DNA of 64,000 bases from Ensifer adhaerens (GTDB lineage Bacteria > Pseudomonadota > Alphaproteobacteria > Rhizobiales > Rhizobiaceae), in assembly GCF_028993555.1 (NCBI RefSeq), contig NZ_CP118611.1, positions 2,503,501-2,567,500 on the forward strand. The letters run 5' to 3'. Under the pieces are notes generated by a model. That model was given only the letters and a program-made list of their open reading frames with translations. It was not told the origin of the DNA and did not search any database. The translations under genes were made by a program, and so were the position numbers. Below, piece after piece: positions 33,781 through 41,828 of the stretch. Each line of letters opens with the position of its first letter. Position 1 is the stretch's first letter.

Positions 33781-34775
33781 TAGCGAACCTCGAACAACCT
33801 GCCGGTCAGGACGATGCTGGCCGTACGATAGAAGACCACCGCGATGGCGCCGGTGAGCAACAGGAAGAACAGCCCGGCCAGCCCCGTAAGGATAGCGCTG
33901 TCGACGAACGTGGCATACCGGAAGAAGGCGATCGACAGGGCCGCCAGCGGAAAGCTTATGGCCCACCAGGCGATGCTGAAGGGAATATGCGAACGGAAAA
34001 CCATCGGCGAGAGAACCAGCATCAGAAACAGTCCGAAGTAGAACAATACCGTGGCGAAGAGATCGACCGAGCCAGTGACATTGGTGTAGGCGAGGAAACC
34101 GACGGCGAAAGGCGCGACGAGAACCATCAGCGACGGTCGGGCAAGCGGCGGGAGCGGATCTTCGTGGCGCAGCCGTGAGAAGATGAGCGCAACAAAGACC
34201 GCAGCGATGACGCTGCCGACCGAAAAGGCGAGCATGTTGACCTCATGCGCCCAGGAGAACGGCATGGCATGGCCGGTGACGGCGATGTCCAAGGTGGCGA
34301 CTCCCGGAATAAGAAGCGGCGGCAGGGTCGTGTCGCGTGACTGTTGCCGCCCGAGAAAACCTCTGGCAACGACGTAGGCGAGCGCGAAGGTCAGCGCCGA
34401 TGCGGTGATCCAGACGGTTTGCGACAGGAGCGCGCTATAGCGGTTCAGAAAAGCCGACTGCAGCAGCAGCCCGATCGCGACGGTCGCAAAGAAGTTGCTC
34501 TGAACAGGATGAGCGAACTCTGCGGCGACCGAGGTCGGATGGCGCTGCCACTTGATGGCGTAGCTTACGGTCAGGCCGACAAAGATCAGGCTGGCGAGAA
34601 AACCAACATATTCGCCGGGGATGGCCGGCATGCCGGTCGCCTTGGCGGCCTCACGCCACGCCAGGCTCAGACCGGTGATGCCCATTACCGAGCCAAATAG
34701 GTTGATTGGAAGCTGCGAGATCGAACGGGTGGCCAGAGGCGTAGAGTTCGATATGTCGATGGATTGAGCGGTCAT
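33780..34775 (-). CDS. TehA/SLAC1-like (TDT family) membrane transporter
   Basis: The 331-residue protein has about ten hydrophobic helices. The opening INLFGSVMGITGLSLAWR and the HEVNMLAFSVGSVIAAVF segment resemble the TehA/SLAC1 anion channels of the TDT family, whose members pass chloride, nitrate, sulfite or C4-dicarboxylates, or give tellurite resistance. It is co-transcribed with the GlxA-type regulator. The upstream region contains widely spaced 9-base inverted copies (34785-34793 and 34857-34865). The ion or acid carried cannot be derived from the sequence. Confidence 0.75.
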   Translation of the reverse strand: MTAQSIDISNSTPLATRSISQLPINLFGSVMGITGLSLAWREAAKATGMPAIPGEYVGFLASLIFVGLTVSYAIKWQRHPTSVAAEFAHPVQSNFFATVAIGLLLQSAFLNRYSALLSQTVWITASALTFALAYVVARGFLGRQQSRDTTLPPLLIPGVATLDIAVTGHAMPFSWAHEVNMLAFSVGSVIAAVFVALIFSRLRHEDPLPPLARPSLMVLVAPFAVGFLAYTNVTGSVDLFATVLFYFGLFLMLVLSPMVFRSHIPFSIAWWAISFPLAALSIAFFRYATFVDSAILTGLAGLFFLLLTGAIAVVFYRTASIVLTGRLFEVR

Positions 34776-34784
34776 CGGCTTGCT

Positions 34785-34865
34785 CCTGTCTGAAAAAGTA
34801 CTGGCAGGATTAAAGCACGCAAGTTCTCCGTCTTAAATGGTGCTGATGGTACAATATCAGACAGG
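34785..34865. repeat. Spaced inverted repeat CCTGTCTGA...TCAGACAGG upstream of the TehA-like gene
   Basis: Two exact 9-base inverted copies are separated by 63 bases in the 212-base gap between the TehA-like and TauE-like genes. Their spacing could suit a looping regulator such as the co-transcribed GlxA-type protein. Chance is not excluded. Confidence 0.35.
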
Positions 34866-34987
34866 TCTAGTATGTTAGCGGCCAAAGGATCGCGGTAGCT
34901 CCAAGCGACCAATCCAACCCAGCTCACGGGGCCGCTCGCGCCTGTCATTCTGTTGGGATGAGCGCGATCACCCTGTCGATCTCGGCG

Positions 34988-35770
34988 TCATGGCGCACCG
35001 TAGCTGCGCCAGAGAACATAGAGGCTGACGGAAAAGATGATGGCGCGGAAAATCTGCGTCAGGGTATCGCGCTTCGTCGCAAGTCGGGTGGAGACGACGG
35101 TGCCGACGATGCCACCACCAATACCTCCGGCGATGAAATAGCCGGCGATCCGCCAGTCCACCAGACCTGACGATGCGTAGTTGATCGCCGTCGTCAGGCC
35201 GAAGGTGCCGACGGCGAGCAGCGACGTGCCAACCGCGTTGATAAGCGGCATGCCGGTCGAAAACAGCAGTCCGGGTACGATCAGAAAGCCGCCGCCAATG
35301 CCGAAAAAGCCCGAGCAGGTGCCGGTCAGAAGCGCCGTCAGGCCCGTTTTGCCATGGGTCCCGATGGAGAGCGACTGCGGCGTGGCTGCGGTGTCGCACT
35401 TCACCTTGCGCATGGCGAAGCTGACGAACATCATCACGAGCCCGAACAGGAACAACAGCCGCTGGCCGTCGACCAGCTTGCCGAGACTGGAGCCGACAAA
35501 GGCGCCGAGCGAGCCGGCCACGGTGAAGATCAAGGCACAGCGCCACCAGAGATGGCCGCGAAGCGCATGGCTGATGAGGTTGAGATAGGCGTTAGCAGAT
35601 ACCGCGAGCGCGCCGGTGCCAAGCGCCGTATGTACGTCGCGGATACCGACGACATAGATCAGGAGCGGCGTTGCGAGGATCGAGCCGCCGCCGCCGATCA
35701 GGCCGAGCGTGAAGCCGGTCAGTGATCCGGAGCCGATCGCGAGCAACATTTGCTGGAAGGGGTCCGCCAC
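34988..35770 (-). CDS. TauE/SafE-family (TSUP) sulfite exporter-like protein
   Basis: The 260-residue membrane protein has two repeated halves of about four helices each. The family signatures LGLIGGGGSILATPLL near residue 22 and GTCSGFFGIGGGFLIVPGLL near 150 are both present. It lies 7 bases after the persulfide dioxygenase-like gene, so export of sulfite or another oxidised sulfur product is likely. It is the last gene of the leftward sulfur cassette. Confidence 0.85.
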   Translation of the reverse strand: MADPFQQMLLAIGSGSLTGFTLGLIGGGGSILATPLLIYVVGIRDVHTALGTGALAVSANAYLNLISHALRGHLWWRCALIFTVAGSLGAFVGSSLGKLVDGQRLLFLFGLVMMFVSFAMRKVKCDTAATPQSLSIGTHGKTGLTALLTGTCSGFFGIGGGFLIVPGLLFSTGMPLINAVGTSLLAVGTFGLTTAINYASSGLVDWRIAGYFIAGGIGGGIVGTVVSTRLATKRDTLTQIFRAIIFSVSLYVLWRSYGAP

Positions 35771-35777
35771 GATGCCG

Positions 35778-36653
35778 CTACCCCCAGACCGAGCCGGGAA
35801 GAGCGTCGAGCGGTATCTTCAGGTAGCGCCGTCTGTTGCCTTCTGCAGGCGGGAGTTCGCCGCCGCGAACGTTCACCTGCAGCGCATGCAGAATGAGTTT
35901 CGGCATCGGCAAGGTCCGGTCGCGGGCCTCGCGCAGGCTGATGAAGTCGGCCTCGGACTTGCCGGCTATATGAGGGTTCGTGGCCTTCTGCTCCGCGACC
36001 GTGCTTTCCCAACGCGCTTCTCGGCCACCGGGGCAATAGTCGTGGCCGGTGAACAGCCGGGTTTCATCCGGCAGCGCCAGGATCGCCTGGATCGAACGCC
36101 AGAGGTCAGCAGCGCTGCCGCCAGGAAAATCGGCGCGGGCCGAGCCGCTGTCGGGCATGAACAGTGTATCGTGAATGAAGGCGGCGTCGCCGATCACGTA
36201 AGAGATCGAGGCGAGCGTATGTCCCGGCGAATGGATAACACGGGCCTTGAGCTCGCCGATCCGGAATGTCTCGCCATCGACGAACAGCCGGTCCCATTGC
36301 GCGCCGTCGCAAGCGAAATCCGGCCAGTTGTAGATCTCTTTCCAGATCCGCTGCACGCCTTTCACGTGCTCGCCGATTGCCGTCGGCGCACCGGTCTTTG
36401 CCTTGAGATAGCGCGCCGCCGAGAAGTGGTCCGCATGGGGGTGGGTATCGAGAATGCATTCGACGGTCAGGCCCTTCGCAGCGACATGCGCGAGGATCGC
36501 GTCGGCATTCCGCGTGGCGGTCGAGCCCGATTTCTCGTCGAAATCGAGCACCGGATCGATGATCGCGCACTTACCCGTCGCTGGATCGGCGACGATATAC
36601 TGGATGCTGCCGGTACGGGGATCGTAGAAGCCGGTGACGTCGGGCTTATGCAT
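35778..36653 (-). CDS. Persulfide dioxygenase-like metallo-beta-lactamase-fold protein (ETHE1/Blh type)
   Basis: Mononuclear iron enzyme candidate of 291 residues. The metal-binding region THPHADH (H71, H73, D75, H76), H145 in SPGHT, D162 in IHDTLF and a later GHDY histidine follow the ETHE1/Blh pattern. In that family only one iron is bound, and glutathione persulfide is oxidised to sulfite. Blh proteins of other Rhizobiales often carry an extra DUF442 domain that is absent here. The ATG at 36653 overlaps the class V enzyme gene by 8 bases. Together with the TauE-like exporter this points to sulfide/persulfide detoxification. Confidence 0.83.
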   Translation of the reverse strand: MHKPDVTGFYDPRTGSIQYIVADPATGKCAIIDPVLDFDEKSGSTATRNADAILAHVAAKGLTVECILDTHPHADHFSAARYLKAKTGAPTAIGEHVKGVQRIWKEIYNWPDFACDGAQWDRLFVDGETFRIGELKARVIHSPGHTLASISYVIGDAAFIHDTLFMPDSGSARADFPGGSAADLWRSIQAILALPDETRLFTGHDYCPGGREARWESTVAEQKATNPHIAGKSEADFISLREARDRTLPMPKLILHALQVNVRGGELPPAEGNRRRYLKIPLDALPGSVWG

Positions 36654-38142
36654 AGGCGATCGCCTCTTCAGCCGCGGCACACGGGAAGAAGATCGCGCGG
36701 GCGGGGTCAAAATCGTAGTCGGCTTCGTAAGCCGGCGCGTCTGCCGCCAGCTGCGCGACGCAATCGAGAATGAACTTCACCTTTTCATCCGAAAGCAGGA
36801 CGCTGAAGTTCAGCCGCGTGAACCCGGGCTTTTCGATCTCTTCACCGGCGAGAATGGCTTGGCGTATTTGCTCGGAATGCTCGGCATCGATCGACAGCAA
36901 GCGGTGAACATAAGGTCCGGCGCAGGCGCAGCCGCCGCGCGCCTGGATGCCGAAGCGGTCGCTGAGCATGCGGGTGACGAGCTGCTGGTGGACGTAACCG
37001 CCCTTGCCGTTCTTGATGCGGAAGGAAAAGATCGGCAGTCGATCCGGCTCCTGAAGGCCGAGCAGCTCCAGTTGCGGCACGGTCTTCCAGGCGGCAAACG
37101 CCTGTTGTGCCAGTGCGCGGTTGCGCCTTTCCATCTCTTCAAGGCCGATCGCGTGCTTGACGATGAAGGCGAGGGCCGCTCGGATGTCGCCGACGACGTT
37201 GGGCGTGCCTGCCTCTTCGCGCGCCTCGAGATTGCCGCTGTAGTCGTGGGTATCCGGCGAAACGAATTTCACCGTGCCGCCGCCCGGCCAGGTCGGCTTG
37301 TCGGTCACGACGCCGTCGCGGCGAACAATCAGGATGCCGGAGGCGCCCGGACCGCCGATGAACTTGTGCGGCGAGACGACAATAGCGTCGATCTCGGAAC
37401 CGGCAGGCGACATCGCAATCGGAACATAGGGGCCGGCGCCGGCATAGTCCCAGATCATCTTGCCACCGGCAGCCTTGACCATGCGTGTGATCGTCGCGAC
37501 GTCGCTGGTGATCCCGGTGATGTTCGATCCTGCAGACAAGGCGCAGATGGTCAGATCAGGCGCACCGGCACAGAGCGCTTCGGCAAGCTTGGTAAGGTCC
37601 GGACCGCCGGACGGACATTCGGCGATCTCGACGATCTCGGCGCCGCTTTCGCGCCAGGGCAGGATGTTGGAGTGATGCTCGTAGGGGCCGATAATGACGC
37701 GGACGTTTTTGCCCGCAGCCACGGCTTCGGCCACACCGAGCAGCTTGACAAGGCGGTTGATGCCAGAGGTCGCGCCGGAACCGGTGAAGATCACGGCATG
37801 GTCGGCGGTCGCACCACAATACTCGCCGATCAGCGAACGCGCTTCCCGCCGCATCCTGGTCATGAAGCCCCCGCAATAGGAGGCTTCCGTGTGGCTGTTG
37901 GCATAATAGGGCAGGACTTCGTCGAGCACGAAGCTCTCGATCACCCGCAAGGCCCGGCCGGAAGCGACATAGTCGGCATAGACGAGCGCCTTCGTGCCAT
38001 AGGGACCGGCGATCTGTGTCTTCGCACCGACGAGATCGTCGCGAAGATCGGCAATCACGCCGGGGCGGTTCAAAGCCCGGCGGAACTGGGCAAGCGGGCT
38101 AAGCGCATCGCAGGAGTGGCGGTGAACTGTTGGAGCGATCAT
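36646..38142 (-). CDS. Class V PLP enzyme, cysteine desulfurase-like
   Basis: Fold-type I PLP protein of 498 residues. The PLP lysine sits in VSPHKFIGG, the substrate region YANSHTEAS is as in NifS/SufS relatives, and a cysteine-bearing loop RGGCACAGPYVH near residue 400 resembles the persulfide-forming loop of cysteine desulfurases. The start at 38142 has a strong AAGGGAGGT site. The C-terminal extension beyond 460 is unusual for IscS or SufS. It heads an operon with a persulfide dioxygenase-like gene and a sulfite exporter, which suggests catabolism of cysteine or a related sulfur compound rather than Fe-S assembly. Confidence 0.78.
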   Translation of the reverse strand: MIAPTVHRHSCDALSPLAQFRRALNRPGVIADLRDDLVGAKTQIAGPYGTKALVYADYVASGRALRVIESFVLDEVLPYYANSHTEASYCGGFMTRMRREARSLIGEYCGATADHAVIFTGSGATSGINRLVKLLGVAEAVAAGKNVRVIIGPYEHHSNILPWRESGAEIVEIAECPSGGPDLTKLAEALCAGAPDLTICALSAGSNITGITSDVATITRMVKAAGGKMIWDYAGAGPYVPIAMSPAGSEIDAIVVSPHKFIGGPGASGILIVRRDGVVTDKPTWPGGGTVKFVSPDTHDYSGNLEAREEAGTPNVVGDIRAALAFIVKHAIGLEEMERRNRALAQQAFAAWKTVPQLELLGLQEPDRLPIFSFRIKNGKGGYVHQQLVTRMLSDRFGIQARGGCACAGPYVHRLLSIDAEHSEQIRQAILAGEEIEKPGFTRLNFSVLLSDEKVKFILDCVAQLAADAPAYEADYDFDPARAIFFPCAAAEEAIAYA

Positions 38143-38159
38143 CTCGCTGACCTCCCTTA

Positions 38160-38207
38160 GATCACGATGGGTTTGGGTCGGTTCGACCCAAACCCATAAA
38201 CGTGATC
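38160..38207. repeat. Long perfect hairpin directly upstream of the class V enzyme ribosome site
   Basis: The arms GATCACG + ATGGGTTTGGGTCG and their exact complements pair over 21 positions around a GTT loop, interrupted only by a 3-base AAA bulge (38198-38200). On the leftward message the hairpin ends one or two bases before the AAGGGAGGT ribosome site (38151-38159). It could restrict translation, bind a regulator as DNA, or be a repeat relic. Confidence 0.8.
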
Positions 38208-38219
38208 GCTTCCAATAAG

Positions 38220-38273
38220 TTAGAGCGGGACGCGGGCGGAAAACCGCACGCACTTTTCCTCATCCCGCTCTAA
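38220..38273. repeat. RIME-like intergenic palindrome, copy 1
   Basis: The 11-base ends TTAGAGCGGGA and TCCCGCTCTAA enclose an inner imperfect GCGGGCGG-AAAA-CCGC hairpin. The element shares its ends and inner stem with the copy at 60342-60390. It resembles the short mosaic palindromes scattered between genes of Rhizobium and Sinorhizobium; that naming is from memory of the group. Confidence 0.75.
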
Positions 38274-38357
38274 GCGAACATTGACAGCGATTATATTCCC
38301 CTTCATGGTCAAAAAACTCACCTATCTTCCTGCGATAGCCGCGCTGTATTGTGTCAA

Positions 38358-38840
38358 ATGATCGAAGAAGCATCAAAAATAGATAGTTTTGATCTGAAGA
38401 TCATGACGTTGCTGCAAAAGGATTCGAGCCTCTCGCAGCGTGAGTTGGCCGAGCGGGTGGGCTTGTCGCAAAATGCCTGCTGGCGGCGCCTTCAACGTCT
38501 GCAGTCGATCGGCATGATTCGGGGTTCGCATTGCGATATCGATCTCAGTGCTCTCGGCCTGGATCTGACGGTGATCGTGATGATCCGCACGCGTCATCAC
38601 TCCAAGGAATGGAGCGACGGCTTCCGGCAGCATGTCGAGCGGCTGCCGGAAGTGATCGACTTCTACAGGATCGGCGGGGACTGGGACTATCTGATCAAGG
38701 TGGTGACCCGGGGCATGGGTGGCTACGACGCCTTCTATCAGAAGCTCATCACAAACTTCGACCTCGCCACGGTCACGGGCTTCTTTTCCATGGAGGCGAT
38801 CATCAACAATCGCCCCGTGGATCTCAGCCGATTGAAGTGA
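38358..38840 (+). CDS. Lrp/AsnC-family transcriptional regulator
   Basis: The 160-residue protein has an N-terminal helix-turn-helix (about 8-60, LSQRELAERVGLSQNACWRR) and a RAM/AsnC ligand domain (about 70-150, with IGGDWDYLIKVV). The ATG at 38358 is preferred over an upstream TTG at 38349. It is divergent from the class V/persulfide/exporter operon across about 215 bases that contain the long hairpin and the RIME-like repeat. Lrp relatives DecR/CyuR respond to cysteine, so a similar role is a good hypothesis here. Confidence 0.85.
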   Translation: MIEEASKIDSFDLKIMTLLQKDSSLSQRELAERVGLSQNACWRRLQRLQSIGMIRGSHCDIDLSALGLDLTVIVMIRTRHHSKEWSDGFRQHVERLPEVIDFYRIGGDWDYLIKVVTRGMGGYDAFYQKLITNFDLATVTGFFSMEAIINNRPVDLSRLK

Positions 38841-38860
38841 GGCGCCGGGCGCCGGCGCCT
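38840..38860. terminator. Bidirectional terminator between asnC-type and rraA-type genes
   Basis: Perfect 9-base stem AGGCGCCGG / CCGGCGCCT with a 3-base loop, starting at the last base of the regulator stop codon and followed by TACTTTGTT. It lies between convergent genes and can serve both. Confidence 0.65.
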
Positions 38861-38870
38861 TACTTTGTTG

Positions 38871-39563
38871 TCACATGACGCCGAAACGCTCGAAGGCCTC
38901 GACTGTGCTCATGCCGGCCTCGATCGCGAGGCGAACCTTGTTTTCGGTTTCGGCCTTTTCCAGTGCAAGGGCGATTGCTTCCCGCTCAGCCTCGCGCGGG
39001 ATGACCAGCACGCCGTCGCGATCGCCGAAGAGGATATCGCCCGGCCGGATGCGGATGCCGCCGATCTCGATGGGGATATGGTAGTCGACGACCTTGCCGC
39101 GCGGGCCCTGGTCCTGTGCGTAGGATCCGTAGCAGAAGGTCGGGAAATCGAGCGCGAGGATGCCGGCGCTGTCGCGGCAATAGCCGTCGCAGATCGCGCC
39201 CGCCGCCTTCAGCTTCATTGCCCTTGTCGACATCAACTCGCCCCAGACGGCGTATCGCGGCGACGAGCCCGAGCAGACATAGATCTCGTTGGGCTTCAGA
39301 CTGTCGAGCGCGTGGAACATCAGACCGAAGGGCTTGGCGCTGAACTCTGAATGGCCGCTGGCCTCGGCGGTCGCGAAGTAGTCGGCCTCGAGTACCGGCA
39401 TCGCCCGCCCGACGGCGACCATGTCGTCGCGAAGAGCCTTGATCTGTGGCGGCAGGAACTGGTGCTGCAGGCCCATGGTGTCGAGAATGTCGCCGACCAC
39501 GGCAGTGAACAGCCGGCTGCGCATGGCGGCAAACAGTTCGGTATCGCTCTCAAAATGCGTCAT
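38871..39563 (-). CDS. RraA-family aldolase/decarboxylase-like protein
   Basis: The 230-residue protein belongs to the RraA / 4-hydroxy-4-methyl-2-oxoglutarate aldolase family. The active-site segments KAAGAICDGYCRDSAGI (with the conserved Arg-Asp pair) and GDILFGDRDGVLVIPRE are visible. The longer frame to 39620 is not needed; the ATG at 39563 has a GAGGAAGAG site. It lies 10 bases after a mannonate dehydratase gene and is therefore probably an aldolase for a 2-keto acid made in the sugar-acid locus rather than an RNase E regulator. Confidence 0.78.
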   Translation of the reverse strand: MTHFESDTELFAAMRSRLFTAVVGDILDTMGLQHQFLPPQIKALRDDMVAVGRAMPVLEADYFATAEASGHSEFSAKPFGLMFHALDSLKPNEIYVCSGSSPRYAVWGELMSTRAMKLKAAGAICDGYCRDSAGILALDFPTFCYGSYAQDQGPRGKVVDYHIPIEIGGIRIRPGDILFGDRDGVLVIPREAEREAIALALEKAETENKVRLAIEAGMSTVEAFERFGVM

Positions 39564-39573
39564 GTCTCTTCCT

Positions 39574-40773
39574 CTAAGCCTTGTGCGCAAAGGCCGTTGC
39601 GATGCCCTGCATCGCGCCACGGATTTCCGCGAGGCCCTTCAGCCGGCCGATCAGCGAATAGCCGGGGTTGATCCGCTCCTTGCCGATATCGTCGGCGAGC
39701 AGGTGTCCGTGATCGGGGCGAAGCGGGATCTGCCAGTCGGCGCGGCCCTCGCGCACCCGCCGCTCCTGCTCCTGCATCAACGCGAGAATCACTGCCGGCA
39801 TATCGCTCGATCCGCCGAGATGATCGGCTTCGTAGAAGGAGCCGTCCTCCTCGCGCTGGACATTGCGCAGATGAGCGAAGTGGATGCGCGGGCCGAATTC
39901 ACGAACCATCGCCGGCAGGTCGTTTTCGGCGCGGGTGCCGTAAGAGCCGGTGCAGAAGGTGATGCCGTTGGCCGGGCTGTCGACGGCTGAAAGGATACGT
40001 CGGGCATCGGCCGCCGTGGAAACGATGCGCGGCAGGCCATAGAGCGAAAACGCCGGATCATCAGGATGAATGCAGAGCCGGATACCGACTTCCTCAGCCA
40101 CCGGAACGATCTCCGTGAGGAAGCGCGCCAGGTTTGCGTGTAGGACGTCGGCGGTTACGCCGTCATATTCGGCAAGGGCTGCGAGAAAGCTTGCCCGGTC
40201 ATATTGACGCTCGGTTGCCGGCAGGCCGGCAATGAGATTGCGCTCGATCCGGTCGATCTTCGCCTGGTCCATCTGATCGAAGCGCTGGCGGGCGGCGAAA
40301 ATCTGCCGTTCGGAGTAGCTGTCTTCGACACGCGGGCGCTTCAAGACGAAGAGATCGTAGGCGGCAAAATCGATCGCGTCGAAACGCAGCGCATAGCCGC
40401 CGTTCGCCAGGGGCTGCATCAGTTCGGTGCGCGTCCAGTCGACCACCGGCATGAAGTTGTAGCAGACGGTGGTGATGCCGACGCGCGCCAGCGCTCGCAG
40501 CGTGTCCTTGTACCAGCCGATATAGCGGGCGCTCTCCGGTGTCGCGAGCTTGATCGAGTTGTGGACCGGAATGCTCTCGACCACGCTCCAGCGCATGCCA
40601 GCCGCCTCGATCTGCGCCTTCTGCGCCAGGATCGCCTCGTCCAGCCACGGTGAGCCGTCGTAGATGTGATGCAGCGCCGAGACGATTCCTGTCGCGCCTG
40701 CCTGCCGGATGTAGGCGAGCGGCACCGGATCATTCGGTCCATACCAGCGAAAGCACTCTTCCATCAGTCTCAT
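39574..40773 (-). CDS. uxuA: Mannonate dehydratase
   Basis: Converts D-mannonate to 2-keto-3-deoxy-D-gluconate in hexuronate breakdown. The 399-residue TIM-barrel protein has the UxuA features RWYGPNDPV at the start, the metal-site CIHPDDP segment, [15 protein letters not shown] and the C-terminal [11 protein letters not shown]. The ATG at 40773 has a TAGGAG site; a second ATG lies 9 bases on. It is divergent from the GntR regulator, with two FadR-type operators between the two genes next to its own start. It precedes the RraA-type gene in a two-gene unit. Confidence 0.9.
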   Translation of the reverse strand: MRLMEECFRWYGPNDPVPLAYIRQAGATGIVSALHHIYDGSPWLDEAILAQKAQIEAAGMRWSVVESIPVHNSIKLATPESARYIGWYKDTLRALARVGITTVCYNFMPVVDWTRTELMQPLANGGYALRFDAIDFAAYDLFVLKRPRVEDSYSERQIFAARQRFDQMDQAKIDRIERNLIAGLPATERQYDRASFLAALAEYDGVTADVLHANLARFLTEIVPVAEEVGIRLCIHPDDPAFSLYGLPRIVSTAADARRILSAVDSPANGITFCTGSYGTRAENDLPAMVREFGPRIHFAHLRNVQREEDGSFYEADHLGGSSDMPAVILALMQEQERRVREGRADWQIPLRPDHGHLLADDIGKERINPGYSLIGRLKGLAEIRGAMQGIATAFAHKA

Positions 40774-40802
40774 TCAGAACTCCTACCCGCTCCCGGTGGC
40801 TA

Positions 40803-40813
40803 TTGTTGGACCA
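40803..40813. promoter_or_regulatory. FadR-subfamily operator, site 1
   Basis: Matches TNGTNNNACNA exactly (TTGTTGGACCA), the consensus of FadR-subfamily GntR regulators. It is the exact inverse of site 2 and lies 30 bases upstream of uxuA. Confidence 0.65.
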
Positions 40814-40834
40814 CGCCCATCAATTATGTCCGAT

Positions 40835-40845
40835 TGGTCCAACAA
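40835..40845. promoter_or_regulatory. FadR-subfamily operator, site 2
   Basis: TGGTCCAACAA also fits TNGTNNNACNA exactly. Together with site 1 it makes a 12-base inverted pair (40802-40813 and 40835-40846), suggesting cooperative or looped binding by the GntR protein encoded at 40966. Confidence 0.65.
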
Positions 40846-40929
40846 TTCAAGCCTAAAAACCGTCATTTTCGGGAATAGTGAAGGAAGGTCGCGAAATTTT
40901 GGAGTTTCTGCTTGACTGCCGCTGCGTTC

Positions 40930-40940
40930 TGGACCAACAA
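40930..40940. promoter_or_regulatory. FadR-subfamily operator-like site 3, near the GntR start
   Basis: TGGACCAACAA differs from site 2 at one base, which breaks the GT of the consensus. It lies 26 bases before the GTG start and could allow weaker autoregulation. Confidence 0.45.
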
Positions 40941-40965
40941 ATAAGTCATCGCAGGGAGGATGGCG

Positions 40966-41709
40966 GTGAGCAGTTCTGTACGGGAAGATGCATTGTCAGG
41001 CGTGGAGGCCGTCGAACCCGGCAAGACCTCGGCCGTCGATCGGCTGGTCGAGCAGATCCGCGACATGATCTCCGAGCGCGGCCTTGGCATCGGTGATGCG
41101 CTGCCGACCGAGCGCGATCTCGGCGAGCAGTTCCAGGCAGGCCGCAACACCGTGCGCGAGGCGCTGCAGGTGCTGCGTGCCTATGGCATGGTCGAGACCC
41201 GGCCGAAGGTCGGTGCCGTCATCAGCGGCGGCCATGGCGAGGCGATCCGCCGGCTTTTTGCCTTTCACAACGGCATCTCGCCGGACTCGTTCCATGATCT
41301 TCAGGGCTTCCGGCGCATCATCGAGACCGGCGTCGGCGAGCATATCATCCTGACGGCGAGCGATGCCGACTTTGACCGGCTGGACGCGATCAACGCCCGA
41401 ATCCTTGAAGCTGAGAGCGTCGAGGAAGCGGCGCAGTGCGACTACCAGTTCCATTCGGCGATCGTCGAACTCTCGGGTAACCGAACGACGCTTGCCGCTT
41501 ATCACATGCTGCGCTCGGTGATCGAGGAGGTCATGCGGCTCGGCAAGGCGGAGCGCCCGGTGCATGCGGCGACCTTCGAGGCTCATGCCGAGATCATCCG
41601 GGCACTCAGGGCCCGCGACCGCATCGCCTATGTCTACCTGATGAGCCGTCACCTGGAGTTCGGCATCCGTTTCGTCGATGCCGCGCCCGGCGGTCAGTCA
41701 ACGCGATGA
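40966..41709 (+). CDS. GntR-family (FadR subfamily) regulator of the sugar-acid locus
   Basis: The N-terminal winged helix (about 20-85, LPTERDLGEQFQAGRNTVREAL) and the all-helical FCD effector domain (about 105-230) with the metal/ligand-binding FHSAIVELSGN and FEAHAEIIRAL segments are clear. I prefer the GTG at 40966, 6 bases after GGGAGG; an ATG at 40960 overlaps that site. It sits between uxuA/rraA and the rightward transport and enzyme genes, with FadR-type operators upstream. A sugar acid such as a hexuronate intermediate is the likely effector. Confidence 0.87.
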   Translation: MSSSVREDALSGVEAVEPGKTSAVDRLVEQIRDMISERGLGIGDALPTERDLGEQFQAGRNTVREALQVLRAYGMVETRPKVGAVISGGHGEAIRRLFAFHNGISPDSFHDLQGFRRIIETGVGEHIILTASDADFDRLDAINARILEAESVEEAAQCDYQFHSAIVELSGNRTTLAAYHMLRSVIEEVMRLGKAERPVHAATFEAHAEIIRALRARDRIAYVYLMSRHLEFGIRFVDAAPGGQSTR

Positions 41710-41828
41710 AAACATAGGAGTTTTGGCTCGAACCGCGTCCCGCTGGTCGCGGTGCGGGCAGCCGTTTGCCGGATCCACTCGCCCGTTGGTCCGGCGGCAT
41801 GAACAGGGCTTTTGGGAGGAGAACCAAC

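Noticed and set aside
36634..38160. 508-codon open frame opposite the class V PLP gene
   Set aside because: The minus-strand gene has clear PLP and cysteine motifs and a strong ribosome site; the plus frame has none.
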